A stretch of 21,543 bases of DNA from a virus: positions 1 through 21,543 of IMG/VR virus record IMGVR_UViG_3300042544_000048. One strand, given 5' to 3'. The notes beneath the pieces are model-generated. The model did not search any database. It saw only the letters and a program-made list of their open reading frames with translations, and was not told the origin of the DNA. The number at the start of each line of letters is the position of its first letter. Position 1 is the stretch's first letter. Shown here piece by piece: positions 7,835-14,646 of this stretch. Made by a program: the position numbers and the translations under genes.

Positions 7835-7843
7835 ATTCTACCC
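7835..7843 (-). promoter_or_regulatory. -10 promoter for head-tail genes, predicted leaderless
   Basis: Minus-strand GGGTAGAAT has its hexamer TAGAAT at 7840-7835, with exactly six bases (AGAACC) before the adaptor ATG. Transcription would then start at or next to the A of ATG. The motif abuts the TAG stop of the preceding gene. It would separate connector and tail genes from the fibre cassette as their own transcript. Confidence 0.5.
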
Positions 7844-8211
7844 TATTCGGAAAATTCAGCCCCTTGTGGCTGTTCGACTAGATCCCAATTTAGAGAGTCT
7901 TCATTCCAGGTGTAAGTAAAGCCATCCTGCGGATATGCAACTGGAGCAATCCATCGGCAATCTTCGTTAAGTGTCCATGAAGCAAATGGCTGAGGTGCAA
8001 TGAAAGCGTCTAGCTCTTCGTCATACTTGTAACCTACGCCAGCATAGTTCTTGCGAATATTGCCGTTATATGAAGTACGAATACAGCGTTGATTCCTGAA
8101 CTGTCCGTACCACTCTTCTGGAGTAAGCCCTTCAATAAGTTCATTTTCGTCAATACCGACAATAACCTCAGTAACAATGTTATTTTCATCTAAAAAAGCG
8201 TAATGTGCCAT
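7843..8211 (-). CDS. Aquatic-phage-type structural accessory protein
   Basis: A 122 aa acidic, aromatic-rich protein. The order of segments (MAHYAFLDENNIVTEVIVG, then RTSYNGNIRKNYAGVGYKYD, then DAFIAPQPFASWTLNED, then YPQDGFTYTWNEDSLNWD) matches a protein type that I recognise from marine cyanophages and other aquatic phages, where it is often found beside tail-fibre genes. Its function is not established. Here it is the last gene of the fibre cassette, just before the head-tail adaptor. The ATG has only a weak purine-rich site (AGAAAGAAA), and the preceding glycine-rich gene stops 15 bases upstream. It may be a small virion or fibre-associated protein. No catalytic motif is visible. Confidence 0.7.
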   Translation of the reverse strand: MAHYAFLDENNIVTEVIVGIDENELIEGLTPEEWYGQFRNQRCIRTSYNGNIRKNYAGVGYKYDEELDAFIAPQPFASWTLNEDCRWIAPVAYPQDGFTYTWNEDSLNWDLVEQPQGAEFSE

Positions 8212-8226
8212 TTTATTTCTTTCTAC

Positions 8227-9150
8227 TTACCAACTTATATTACCAGTTCCAGCGGTGATTGTAGTCACCTTAAAACCACCTGAAGGCGCTGCTGTTGATC
8301 CAGTTAACCCTGCCCCGATTGTTAGAGTATAGGAATCTGGATATTTTAAAATTACAATACCAGAACCACCTGGCTGTGAGTAGCCACCACCACCACCACC
8401 AGTATTCGCTACACCCGGCTCACCGCCAGTACCGTTTTCGAGGTTCACGCCTCGACCACCACCTCCAGCTCCACCAGCTCCAGCTTGGTTATACCTAGCA
8501 GCACCGCCACCACCACCAGCTCTTGTAACTGAGGTTCCAGTAATTGATGACGCAACACCTGCCCCACCTGCGCCACCGTTTGCAGGACTAGGGGCTGCCT
8601 GTCCTACAGCAGATGCGCCACCACCACCACCACCAGCCCATTGGTTTCCTCCGTTATTAGCGGAGCTGCCACCTGCGTAACCCTGTCCAGTAGTTCCAGC
8701 ACCACCAGCACCTACGTCGTTGCTGTATTGACCAGCTCCACCGCCACCACCAGAGCCACCAGTGTTTCCGTTGTAGCCTCTGGCACCGCCAGGTACGCTT
8801 CCAGAACCACCGCCAGTAGAGGTAATGCTTCCTAGTACAGAATTGCTTCCGTTTGCCGTATCTCCACCACCAGCACCTACAGTTACTGTGTAAGTTGTGC
8901 CAGGTGTGATAACAAGAGGAGATTCAGCACTTGCTCCACCACCAGAAGACTCACCAGAAACTGCAGAACGATAGCCTCCAGCTCCACCACCACCAGCACC
9001 CGCATTCCAGCCAACTCCACCACCGCCGCCACCAGCAACTACTAGATAGGTTAGATTAAAAGGCGGAAGGTAAGCTGGGTTTCCAGCAAGCATACTTCTA
9101 TACCAAGCATTGTTCCTAATGCTTGATGAGGTTAATTTACGAATTGCCAT
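8227..9150 (-). CDS. Glycine-rich adhesin-like protein (one domain)
   Basis: A 307 aa protein dominated by Gly runs (GGGGGGVGWNAGAGGGGAGGY and related), with Ser, Asn and Ala between. A short non-Gly head (MAIRKLTSSSIRNNAWYRSM) precedes the glycine-rich body, and the C-terminus is SGIVILKYP followed by a small beta-like domain ending GTGNISW. Glycine-rich proteins of this kind include T-even gp38-type tip adhesins, which bundle polyglycine helices and carry receptor-binding loops. Assignment to host recognition is inference from that resemblance. I chose the ATG at 9150 because it overlaps the preceding stop as TAATG. The ATG at 9159 would overlap further and has no better ribosome site. Its domain is a paralogue of the second domain of the preceding gene. 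Confidence 0.75.
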   Translation of the reverse strand: MAIRKLTSSSIRNNAWYRSMLAGNPAYLPPFNLTYLVVAGGGGGGVGWNAGAGGGGAGGYRSAVSGESSGGGASAESPLVITPGTTYTVTVGAGGGDTANGSNSVLGSITSTGGGSGSVPGGARGYNGNTGGSGGGGGAGQYSNDVGAGGAGTTGQGYAGGSSANNGGNQWAGGGGGGASAVGQAAPSPANGGAGGAGVASSITGTSVTRAGGGGGAARYNQAGAGGAGGGGRGVNLENGTGGEPGVANTGGGGGGYSQPGGSGIVILKYPDSYTLTIGAGLTGSTAAPSGGFKVTTITAGTGNISW

Positions 9151-10700
9151 TATGCCCAACTCACATTTCCAGTGCCAGCTGTAATGATTGTAACTTTGTC
9201 CCCACCCACGGTTGAGGTTGAGCCAGTAAGACCAGCATCAAGTGTAATCGTATTTGTAGAAGGATACCTAAGAATTACAACACCAGAGGCTCCTAGGCCA
9301 CCCGTACCAAAGCGGCCGCCACCGCCACCGGAGCCAGTATTGGTGCTTCCATTCATGTCAGATGGCGTTCCTCCACCAATTCCATTCGTACGTCCACCAG
9401 AATAAAAACCAGCTCCAGTTCCACCAGCAGCATACCAAGTTGAGGTTCCTGTAATAGCAGACTGTTTACCCTGACCTCCAGCCAATGGAGCGTTAGTAAA
9501 CCAGTTATTAGCGGTAGCATCACCCATCGAGCCAGCTCCACCACCGCCACCAGCAGCAGAATCAGAGTATGAACCAGAGCTTGATCCCCAGCCGCCAGCA
9601 TAACCTTGACCAGTAGTTCCAGCGCCACCAACGTTACTTACTTTGGTACCACCACCACCTGAACCACCTGAGAATCCAGAACCAAGGCTTTCTCCTCGAC
9701 CTCTACCTCCACCAAGGCTGGTAATTGTGCCGAAAACAGAGTTAGAGCCTTGAGCATTAGCAGAGCCACCAGCACCAACAGTGACAGTGTAGCTAGTCCC
9801 TAGTTCGGCACTAAACTTTGCTTCAATTGGGGAACCGCCACCTGAGGTTTCACCAGTAACGCTGGAGCGGTATCCGCCAGCTCCACCGCCTGAAGAGTAT
9901 TCAACTCCAGTAGAGCTTCCGCCGCCGCCGCCGCCGCCAATAACCAAGAATGAAATTTGTGGAGGTTCCACGTAGTTAGGCAGGTTGACCTGAGACTTGG
10001 TGTATCTAATTATGACAATGCCAGAACCACCAGCACCACCAGCACCACCAGCGTGATCCCAGCCACCGCCACCACCAGAGCCAGTGTTCACGGCTCCTGC
10101 ACTTCCACTTGGACCAACGTGTCGTCCCCCGATGCCGTTGGTCGATGTAGTTCCACCGTTTCCTCCGCTGCCTCCAGCGGCATACCAAGCAAGAGTTCCA
10201 GAAATATCTAGCTGTCTTCCAGCTCCACCATTTGGACTTCCGCTTGTAGCTGCAGCCCCAGCTCCACCACCGCCACCGCCTGAGCCAGAAGAAACGCCAC
10301 CACTACCAGCATTACCAAACCCTGTGTTAGCGTAGGAGTTTACCCCATCTGAGGTAGTAGAAGGTTGTGTGGCAGAGCCAGGAGTAGTATTCCCATTAGA
10401 AGGGTAATAGTTCTGAGCGCCACCGCCAGAGCCACCATTTGAGGCGGCAAATGTAACGTTGTTAGTCTCGGTAGCGCCACCAGCGCCACCGCCTAAAGCG
10501 GTAAGGGTTTTATTGACACCATTACTAATAACTGTGTTGCTTCCAGAGGTCCCAACGCCTACGTCATCATTTGTGCCACCAGCTCCAATAGTGACTGAAT
10601 AAGCAGAAGGAGTGAACGGGTAAGAAGCGATGTTAATTAGTCCACCAGCTCCACCACCGCCACCAGTTCCAGCACCACCAGAGCCGCCGCCACCAACCAG
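8360..10700 (-). repeat. Three diverged copies of a glycine-rich domain coding repeat
   Basis: Two neighbouring genes contain three related blocks, roughly 10700-10010, 9955-9290 and 9060-8360. Each opens with LLVGGGG, LVIGGGG or LVVAGGG, has a TVTVGAGG or SVTIGAGG strand followed by a GSN segment, and closes with IVIIRY, VVILRY or IVILKYP. Copies 2 and 3 share GGAGTTGQGYAGG and a final domain (GLTGST...ITAGTGN). On the plus strand the DNA is full of CCACCACC triplet runs. This is tandem domain duplication, and a likely substrate for recombination between adhesin alleles. Confidence 0.7.
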
Positions 10701-10889
10701 TAGCACGTCGGCAAAAAGGGTACTTCCTGAAATAACTAAGGTGTCACTTGAGCTAAAGGTTCTGTAGTAGTAAGTTGAGTCAGAGGATAGTACTCCGCCC
10801 GAGACCACAGATAACGGGTACCCCGCTTGTAGCGAAGAATATTTTTGAAAACTAACTAGGCCCGATCGGACTAGGCTGGTAGCACCCAT
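9150..10889 (-). CDS. Glycine-rich adhesin-like protein (two domains)
   Basis: A 579 aa protein with a roughly 60-residue non-Gly N-terminal domain (MGATSLVRSGLVSFQKYS...TFADVL-type strands), a first glycine-rich domain to about residue 300 ending GSGIVIIRYTKSQ, a linker (VNLPNYVEPPQ), and a second glycine-rich domain to about 540. It ends with a small beta-like domain (GLTGST...GTGNVSWA). The start has a textbook AAGGAG site 5 nt upstream of the ATG. Glycine-rich domains of this sort are known from phage adhesins that pack polyglycine type II helices and display variable loops to the receptor. Here the role is inferred. It is translationally coupled to the 307 aa paralogue that follows (TAATG), so both are probably assembled into one structure. 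Confidence 0.78.
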   Translation of the reverse strand: MGATSLVRSGLVSFQKYSSLQAGYPLSVVSGGVLSSDSTYYYRTFSSSDTLVISGSTLFADVLLVGGGGSGGAGTGGGGGAGGLINIASYPFTPSAYSVTIGAGGTNDDVGVGTSGSNTVISNGVNKTLTALGGGAGGATETNNVTFAASNGGSGGGAQNYYPSNGNTTPGSATQPSTTSDGVNSYANTGFGNAGSGGVSSGSGGGGGGAGAAATSGSPNGGAGRQLDISGTLAWYAAGGSGGNGGTTSTNGIGGRHVGPSGSAGAVNTGSGGGGGWDHAGGAGGAGGSGIVIIRYTKSQVNLPNYVEPPQISFLVIGGGGGGGSSTGVEYSSGGGAGGYRSSVTGETSGGGSPIEAKFSAELGTSYTVTVGAGGSANAQGSNSVFGTITSLGGGRGRGESLGSGFSGGSGGGGTKVSNVGGAGTTGQGYAGGWGSSSGSYSDSAAGGGGGAGSMGDATANNWFTNAPLAGGQGKQSAITGTSTWYAAGGTGAGFYSGGRTNGIGGGTPSDMNGSTNTGSGGGGGRFGTGGLGASGVVILRYPSTNTITLDAGLTGSTSTVGGDKVTIITAGTGNVSWA

Positions 10890-10898
10890 TGGTACTCC

Positions 10899-11228
10899 TT
10901 AAGCTATTTCAGAACCGAAGACGTTAAAACTTAGGTTGGCAGTAGAAGCATAAACAGTAAGCACATCTGCGGCATCCATAGTGATACCAAGAGTGATTGT
11001 AGTTGAATCGCTAGCGCCAACTGCAACATCATATGCAATGTAGTGCTGGTTAGCTAGGGTTGCACCGTCTGGACGCACAGCAATGCGGTAGGTAGCTGCA
11101 CTGGAAGCTCGGTTTGCAACTACGATCGTAGACACAACGGTTGCAGTGCTTGAAGGCACGGTATAAATGTTAGTAGCAGTAGTTGCGCTTGGTGCTGACT
11201 GCGCTAGAACCTTATAAGTTGTTGGCAT
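10899..11228 (-). CDS. Small beta-rich fibre-associated protein
   Basis: A 109 aa Ala/Thr/Val-rich protein without charged patches. The sequence features (SAPSATTATNIYTVPSSTA, STIVVANRASSAATYRIAV, ATLANQHYIAYD, TANLSFNVFGSEI) match a small protein type that I have seen in many aquatic and actinobacterial phages near fibre genes. It is often left as hypothetical or given as a tail or virion protein. The predicted fold is an all-beta sandwich. An AGAAGGA site 7-8 nt upstream supports the ATG. A promoter-like TGATACAAT lies in the short gap before it, and the next gene (the large glycine-rich protein) begins 9 bases after its stop, so the two are probably co-expressed. The function is unknown; a fibre or capsid attachment role is plausible from context. 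Confidence 0.72.
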   Translation of the reverse strand: MPTTYKVLAQSAPSATTATNIYTVPSSTATVVSTIVVANRASSAATYRIAVRPDGATLANQHYIAYDVAVGASDSTTITLGITMDAADVLTVYASTANLSFNVFGSEIA

Positions 11229-11254
11229 TATATTCCTTCTTTTAAGTCTTCTCT

Positions 11255-11263
11255 ATTGTATCA
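11255..11263 (-). promoter_or_regulatory. Extended -10 promoter TGATACAAT
   Basis: This element lies in the 37-base gap after the 370 aa fibre gene, 2 bases past its stop codon. It has the TGN-TACAAT form shared with other gaps of the window. The leader to the 109 aa gene would be about 20 nt and include the AGAAGGA ribosome site. No -35 is recognisable. Confidence 0.5.
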
Positions 11264-11265
11264 GT

Positions 11266-12378
11266 CTATGCGCCCATTAGCAGGAAGCTAGAAATAGTTT
11301 CACCAGTTGCTGCAGCTGCTGCATTTACCCAAGTGGTTCCATTATATTGAATGGTCTGACCAGTAACCGGGCTTGTAATTGTCGCAGAAAGCTTTGCATC
11401 GAGAGCTGCCTGAAGGACATCATTTACGAGAAATGACCAAGCAGATGGGCTAGAGTCTGGGGTATTATCTAGGTTGCTGTCAATTAGCGAGACGTAAAGC
11501 GGCTGAAGCGGATATGGGTCCTGTCCGGTTCCAGATATAGGAGTCTTTACAATATCACCCGCATTGTAGGTAATTTCGGAGTCATAGTCGCCCCTGAAAA
11601 GAACGCTTTGACCGTCTGCACCATCTGCACCATCTGCTCCCGGAGGGCCCTGTTCACCGTCAGTACCGTTAACGCCATCCACACCATTGATGCCATCATT
11701 TCCTGGAGGGCCTGGCTCGCCCTGTGGGCCAACTGGAGGAGTTGCGTTAACCCAAGCGGTACCATTCCACTGCAAAATATCATCAACAGCAGGGCTTCCA
11801 GCGTTTACATCATGAAGCTCGTTAAGCTCGTAGCCGTTCTGGACCTTTACAAGAATGGTTCCGTTATTAGTGTTTGCACGAGTAACCACGCCAAGGTAAA
11901 CGCTATGAGCTGGCTTCGCCGGAGGAGCGCCAAACACAAAGCCACCAGCCGTAGAAGATAGCCACACAGACTGGCCAGCACTAGCAGCTGCAGTGTTGAT
12001 GTTTGTAATCAGGCCGGACTCAATTACATAGCCCTGTGCGCCGTTTGCAATGTCTGCAGTTACAATGCCAAGGGTCTTAGAAGAAGTGGCTTCAGTATCA
12101 GCATCAGCTAGCGCGATAGTTGGATTGTCGCCATTTGCACCATTGATGTAAACAACAGAACCCTTAGTAATTGCTGAGCCAGTTGCGTTTTGGACCTTGG
12201 TGCGAATAGATGCTGTAGTTGTGTATTGCAAGTCTGCCCAAGCAGAAGTGCCGTTACCGTACTTTACTAGGCCGCTGTCGGTCTCAAGGCCAACCTCACC
12301 AGCTGCAAGAGTTGGGTTAGTAGTTGCCCAGTTGGCAGCAGTATCGCGTCTAAACTTAATTATAGTTTGTGCTGGCAT
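11266..12378 (-). CDS. Fibre protein: Mtd-type N-domain, collagen-like stalk, carbohydrate-binding-like module
   Basis: A 370 aa fibre protein. Residues 1-53 (FRRDTAANW...LETDSGLVKYGNGTSAWADL) are the small domain found at the N-terminus of phage tropism-determinant and fibre proteins. It attaches the fibre to the virion. Residues about 54-195 form a beta-rich domain (GSAITKGSVVYINGANG, SAGQSVWLSS). After a short repeat (LQWNGTAWVNATPP) comes a collagen-like Gly-X-Y stretch of about 45 residues (GPQGEPGPPGNDG, GADGADG), then LFRGDYDSEITYNAGDIV, which resembles chitin-binding-like modules of fibres. The phrase IQYNGTTWVNAAAA near the end repeats the earlier QWNGTAWVNA. A TTAAGGA site supports the ATG. 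Collagen-like stretches drive trimer formation. The call as a receptor-binding or head-fibre protein is inference. Confidence 0.78.
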   Translation of the reverse strand: MPAQTIIKFRRDTAANWATTNPTLAAGEVGLETDSGLVKYGNGTSAWADLQYTTTASIRTKVQNATGSAITKGSVVYINGANGDNPTIALADADTEATSSKTLGIVTADIANGAQGYVIESGLITNINTAAASAGQSVWLSSTAGGFVFGAPPAKPAHSVYLGVVTRANTNNGTILVKVQNGYELNELHDVNAGSPAVDDILQWNGTAWVNATPPVGPQGEPGPPGNDGINGVDGVNGTDGEQGPPGADGADGADGQSVLFRGDYDSEITYNAGDIVKTPISGTGQDPYPLQPLYVSLIDSNLDNTPDSSPSAWSFLVNDVLQAALDAKLSATITSPVTGQTIQYNGTTWVNAAAAATGETISSFLLMGA

Positions 12379-12403
12379 TATTTAATCCTTAAGGTCTCAG
12401 ATA

Positions 12404-12412
12404 ATTTTATCA
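12404..12412 (-). promoter_or_regulatory. Extended -10 promoter TGATAAAAT
   Basis: The TG of the extended element is the TG of the TGA stop of the 389 aa fibre gene, and TAAAAT follows immediately. The leader to the 370 aa fibre gene would be about 18-20 nt and carries the AAGGA ribosome site. It is one of the recurring extended -10 elements of this window. Confidence 0.5.
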
Positions 12413-13579
12413 CGCTGTTCCGCCATCGATGACAAGAGCATTATAGTTTAGTGCGATAGTGTTTGAAGAGTAGGTAATTGGAGAAGTTGCTGATAGATCG
12501 CCCAAGCTTCCAGTGTCTCCCTTTGGAATCGTGAAGTCGAACACTGCAGCGCCGCTATTTCCTGAATTGGTCACTATTACAGAGCTTCCAGCAGCGCCAG
12601 TTGTAACTGTCCCAACTGCAATAGTTGCAGCCGCGCCAGTCGACCCCGTAGCACCTGTTGCGCCTTGAAGAGCTAGCGGGAACCAGTAGAGAGAAGACTC
12701 TGATGGGATGTCTGCAACCGGAGGGTTGCCAGAGGCAAACCAAGAAGAGTTGTTGTAAAAGACTGCATCGTTATTTACATAGTCAGTCGTGTTACTCCAA
12801 GTGCCCTTCCACTCGATCCCAGTAGCGCCCGTTGGTCCAACTGGGCCCTGTGGACCAGTTTCACCCTGTGGGCCAGTTGCTCCAGTATTTCCACGTGGAA
12901 TAGAAAAATTAAAAACAGCTGCACTTGAAGTGCCTGCGTTTGTCACTGTTGCACTAGAGCCAGCAGCGCCAGTGGTAACAGTGCCAACGGAAATACTAGC
13001 GGCACTGCCCTTTGGAATGCCTAAACTCAAAGTTTGACTTGGAGCAGTTCCTGTAATTGCTGCAGTTGCTGATTGGCCAGGCTCTAGAGTGCTTACAGTT
13101 CCAATGCTAAGAGTATTTGCTGGTCCTGTTGGCCCGACTAGGTAAAAAGTTCCGTTTGCATCTGGAATAGGCGAAACGGTAGTCAGGTCTACTGTTGTGC
13201 CTGCTGGAAGTGCGATGCTAAAGCTGGATACAGGAACAGGAGTATCGTCCTGTGCGGTTAGCCTAAACTCTACAGTCCAAGTCCAGCTGGTTGGGTTTAG
13301 ATCTGTGTCATTAGTTGCAACTAGTCTGATACCACGATCAGTGCCATAGCCGCACAAGTAGCCCTCAGAGTCAAGGGTTGCCTCGACAACGGCTGGCAAA
13401 ATGGTTACTGGGTTTGGGCTTGCGCCAGGGTCCAGAATCTTTGCTGGGCTAGGACGGAAGAAAATACTACCCTTAGCTGGAACGCCATCTGGATCGTTGC
13501 CTGAGTCGTTGCTATCGGCATACGCCAAAAGGAACTGTCCAACAACAGTTCCGTAGTTTACGTTCGTAGGTAAAGCCAT
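12410..13579 (-). CDS. Collagen-containing fibre / minor tail-type protein
   Basis: A 389 aa fibre protein. Residues 1-125 form a beta-rich N-terminal domain (GQFLLAYADSND, PAKGSIFFRPSPAK, GIRLVATNDTDLN, WTVEFRL), a type common at the start of actinophage minor tail proteins. Three repeats of a strand module follow, each ending in IPKG or IPRG (LSIGTVST...LGIPKGS, ISVGTVTTGAAG...FSIPRGN and IAVGTVTTGAAG...FTIPKGD). Between repeats two and three come a collagen-like stretch (GATGPQGETGPQGPVGP) and IEWKGTWSNTTDYVNNDAV, which looks like a CBM5/12 or chitin-binding-like module. The C-terminus is LVIDGGTA, a motif shared with the two preceding genes. The ATG follows a TAGAAT promoter-like hexamer by 9 bases and has only a weak AGGGAT ribosome site. 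Confidence 0.78.
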   Translation of the reverse strand: MALPTNVNYGTVVGQFLLAYADSNDSGNDPDGVPAKGSIFFRPSPAKILDPGASPNPVTILPAVVEATLDSEGYLCGYGTDRGIRLVATNDTDLNPTSWTWTVEFRLTAQDDTPVPVSSFSIALPAGTTVDLTTVSPIPDANGTFYLVGPTGPANTLSIGTVSTLEPGQSATAAITGTAPSQTLSLGIPKGSAASISVGTVTTGAAGSSATVTNAGTSSAAVFNFSIPRGNTGATGPQGETGPQGPVGPTGATGIEWKGTWSNTTDYVNNDAVFYNNSSWFASGNPPVADIPSESSLYWFPLALQGATGATGSTGAAATIAVGTVTTGAAGSSVIVTNSGNSGAAVFDFTIPKGDTGSLGDLSATSPITYSSNTIALNYNALVIDGGTA

Positions 13580-13588
13580 GATATCCCT

Positions 13589-13597
13589 ATTCTACCA
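13589..13597 (-). promoter_or_regulatory. Extended -10 promoter TGGTAGAAT
   Basis: Minus-strand TGG-TAGAAT lies 1 base after the stop of the 64 aa gene and 9 bases before the ATG of the 389 aa fibre gene. A transcript starting 6-8 bases downstream would have almost no leader. No -35 is visible. Confidence 0.5.
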
Positions 13598-13598
13598 G

Positions 13599-13793
13599 TT
13601 AGGCATTTCCGCCATCGATGATGCCTGGGATGCTTACGAAGCCATAGCTAAGGCTATTCCAAGCAGTTGTACCATCACCAAATTTGAATTTGCGTGTATC
13701 AGTTTCAATGCCCATTTCACCTTGTGCCAAAACAGGATTAGAAGAAGTCCAGTTTGCAGCTGTGTCGTTTCTAAGCTGTATTTGCACTGCCAT
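13599..13793 (-). CDS. Stand-alone fibre N-terminal (Mtd-type) domain protein
   Basis: A 64 aa protein that is almost only the small fibre N-domain (IQLRNDTAANW...GIETDTRKFKFGDGTTAWNSL) followed by IPGIIDGGNA. The same domain opens the 370 aa fibre encoded further along (about half of aligned positions identical by eye). It may be a capping or adaptor subunit that docks another fibre, or a remnant of a shorter fibre. The ATG overlaps the stop of the collagen-like gene as TAATG, so translation is coupled and the product is probably made in step with it. It is not obviously truncated: it ends with the same IDGG-x-A motif as its neighbours. Confidence 0.72.
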   Translation of the reverse strand: MAVQIQLRNDTAANWTSSNPVLAQGEMGIETDTRKFKFGDGTTAWNSLSYGFVSIPGIIDGGNA

Positions 13794-14572
13794 TAGAAGC
13801 CACTCGCATTTCCGCCCAATAATGGACTAATTCCGCCATACACACTATTAGCCTTTCCTCCATCAATATTACCGTATGGAGCGCCGTCAGCTCCTGCTGG
13901 ACCTGTCGCACCCGTTGGACCCGTTTCACCCTGCTCGCCAACTAAGCTGGCCAGCCATTGAGCCTCTGTGCCTGTAAATCCATTTAGTTGCGCAACTTGA
14001 TAAGCAGAAAGCCCTGTTAAACCTTGATCGCCCTTATCTCCCTTAGCTCCGGTAGATCCAGTCGGACCTGCTGGCCCCATTGGGCCTGTTGCGCCAGTCT
14101 CACCCTGTGGACCCTGCGCACCTGTTGCACCAGTAGCACCTGTAGCTCCAGTATCGCCCTTTGGACCTTGTGGACCCGTAGCGCCTGTAGCTCCAGTTTC
14201 GCCCTGCAAACCCTGAACGCCTTGTGCACCTTGGGGGCCAGTATCGCCCTGCGGTCCTTGTGGTCCTTCATCGCCCTGCGGACCTTCAGGACCTTGAGGC
14301 CCAGTTGGACCTTGCGCTCCCTGTGGGCCAGTTGCACCCTGAATGCCCTGGACACCCTGAATACCTTGAGGACCTTGTGCACCCGGCGCTCCGTCGGCTC
14401 CTGCGGGCCCTTGCGGGCCTGGAATACCATCAGACCCCGGTGCCCCAGCTTTGCCGCCAGATCCGCTCCTAGGGCCTTTTACGGCCTTCTCAAGCTTGTT
14501 TATTTCTCTTTCGACAGAATCGCCCCAGTCTTGCGACTGTGGTGGGAGATTAGAGTCAGGAAAGATAGCCAT
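13793..14572 (-). CDS. Collagen-like fibre protein
   Basis: A 259 aa protein. A short head ([19 protein letters not shown], then [14 protein letters not shown], a short coiled segment) is followed by about 150 residues of nearly uninterrupted Gly-X-Y repeats ([15 protein letters not shown] and similar, rich in Gln, Thr, Ala). Then comes the insert [20 protein letters not shown], a module seen in many phage collagen-like fibres. A second short Gly-X-Y run and a tail with [14 protein letters not shown] close it. Such stalks trimerise like collagen and are usually fibres. I chose the ATG at 14572 rather than 14620: a perfect TATAAT ends 6 bases before it, and the longer form would be translated through a hairpin. 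There is no ribosome site, so the transcript may be leaderless. Low-complexity repeats make indels likely among relatives. Confidence 0.8.
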   Translation of the reverse strand: MAIFPDSNLPPQSQDWGDSVEREINKLEKAVKGPRSGSGGKAGAPGSDGIPGPQGPAGADGAPGAQGPQGIQGVQGIQGATGPQGAQGPTGPQGPEGPQGDEGPQGPQGDTGPQGAQGVQGLQGETGATGATGPQGPKGDTGATGATGATGAQGPQGETGATGPMGPAGPTGSTGAKGDKGDQGLTGLSAYQVAQLNGFTGTEAQWLASLVGEQGETGPTGATGPAGADGAPYGNIDGGKANSVYGGISPLLGGNASGF

Positions 14573-14578
14573 TTGATA

Positions 14579-14584
14579 ATTATA
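14579..14584 (-). promoter_or_regulatory. -10 promoter TATAAT, predicted leaderless start of fibre cassette
   Basis: A perfect TATAAT is followed by exactly six bases (TATCAA) and then the ATG of the collagen-like gene. The base context CGG precedes the hexamer, and no -35 is visible. It would be the first promoter of the fibre cassette, just after a terminator-like hairpin. Confidence 0.5.
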
Positions 14585-14598
14585 CCGTAATAGTGGAA

Positions 14599-14630
14599 AC
14601 CCGCCCCGGAGATTACTCAACAGGGCGGGT
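14599..14630 (-). terminator. Terminator-like hairpin before fibre cassette
   Basis: ACCCGCCC and GGGCGGGT form an 8-bp GC-rich stem with a 16-nt loop, followed on the minus strand by TTCCACTATT. The U-run is short, so termination may be partial. It lies immediately upstream of the TATAAT promoter of the collagen-like gene. Confidence 0.5.
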
Positions 14631-14646
14631 CTGTGCGCACATAAAG

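Noticed and set aside
8360-9050. CRISPR-like or satellite repeats (CCACCACC runs on the plus strand)
   Set aside because: The runs are in-frame Gly codons of adhesin-like proteins with irregular spacing and no constant repeat-spacer structure.
9151-9159. Upstream ATG of the 307 aa glycine-rich gene
   Set aside because: It lies within the end of the preceding gene without a ribosome site. The TAATG junction at 9150 matches the habit of this genome.
9172-10335. Plus-strand Pro-rich and Ser/Thr-rich open frames
   Set aside because: These are antisense shadows of glycine-rich coding sequence with biased low-complexity composition. No start signals.
11266-13793. Diversity-generating retroelement linked to Mtd-type domains
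   Set aside because: Only the N-terminal attachment domain is present. I see no reverse transcriptase, template repeat or adenine-rich variable repeat in the window.
14024-14590. Long plus-strand open frame (188 aa) across the collagen-like gene
   Set aside because: It is the antisense shadow of Gly-X-Y repeats (Cys, Ser, Leu and Trp-rich repeats). It has no ribosome site, and all neighbours are on the minus strand.
14573-14620. Longer start of the collagen-like gene ([16 protein letters not shown] extension)
   Set aside because: The extension is translated from a region holding the terminator-like hairpin arm and the TATAAT element, and has no ribosome site. The residues do not resemble a fibre N-terminus, whereas [11 protein letters not shown] does.
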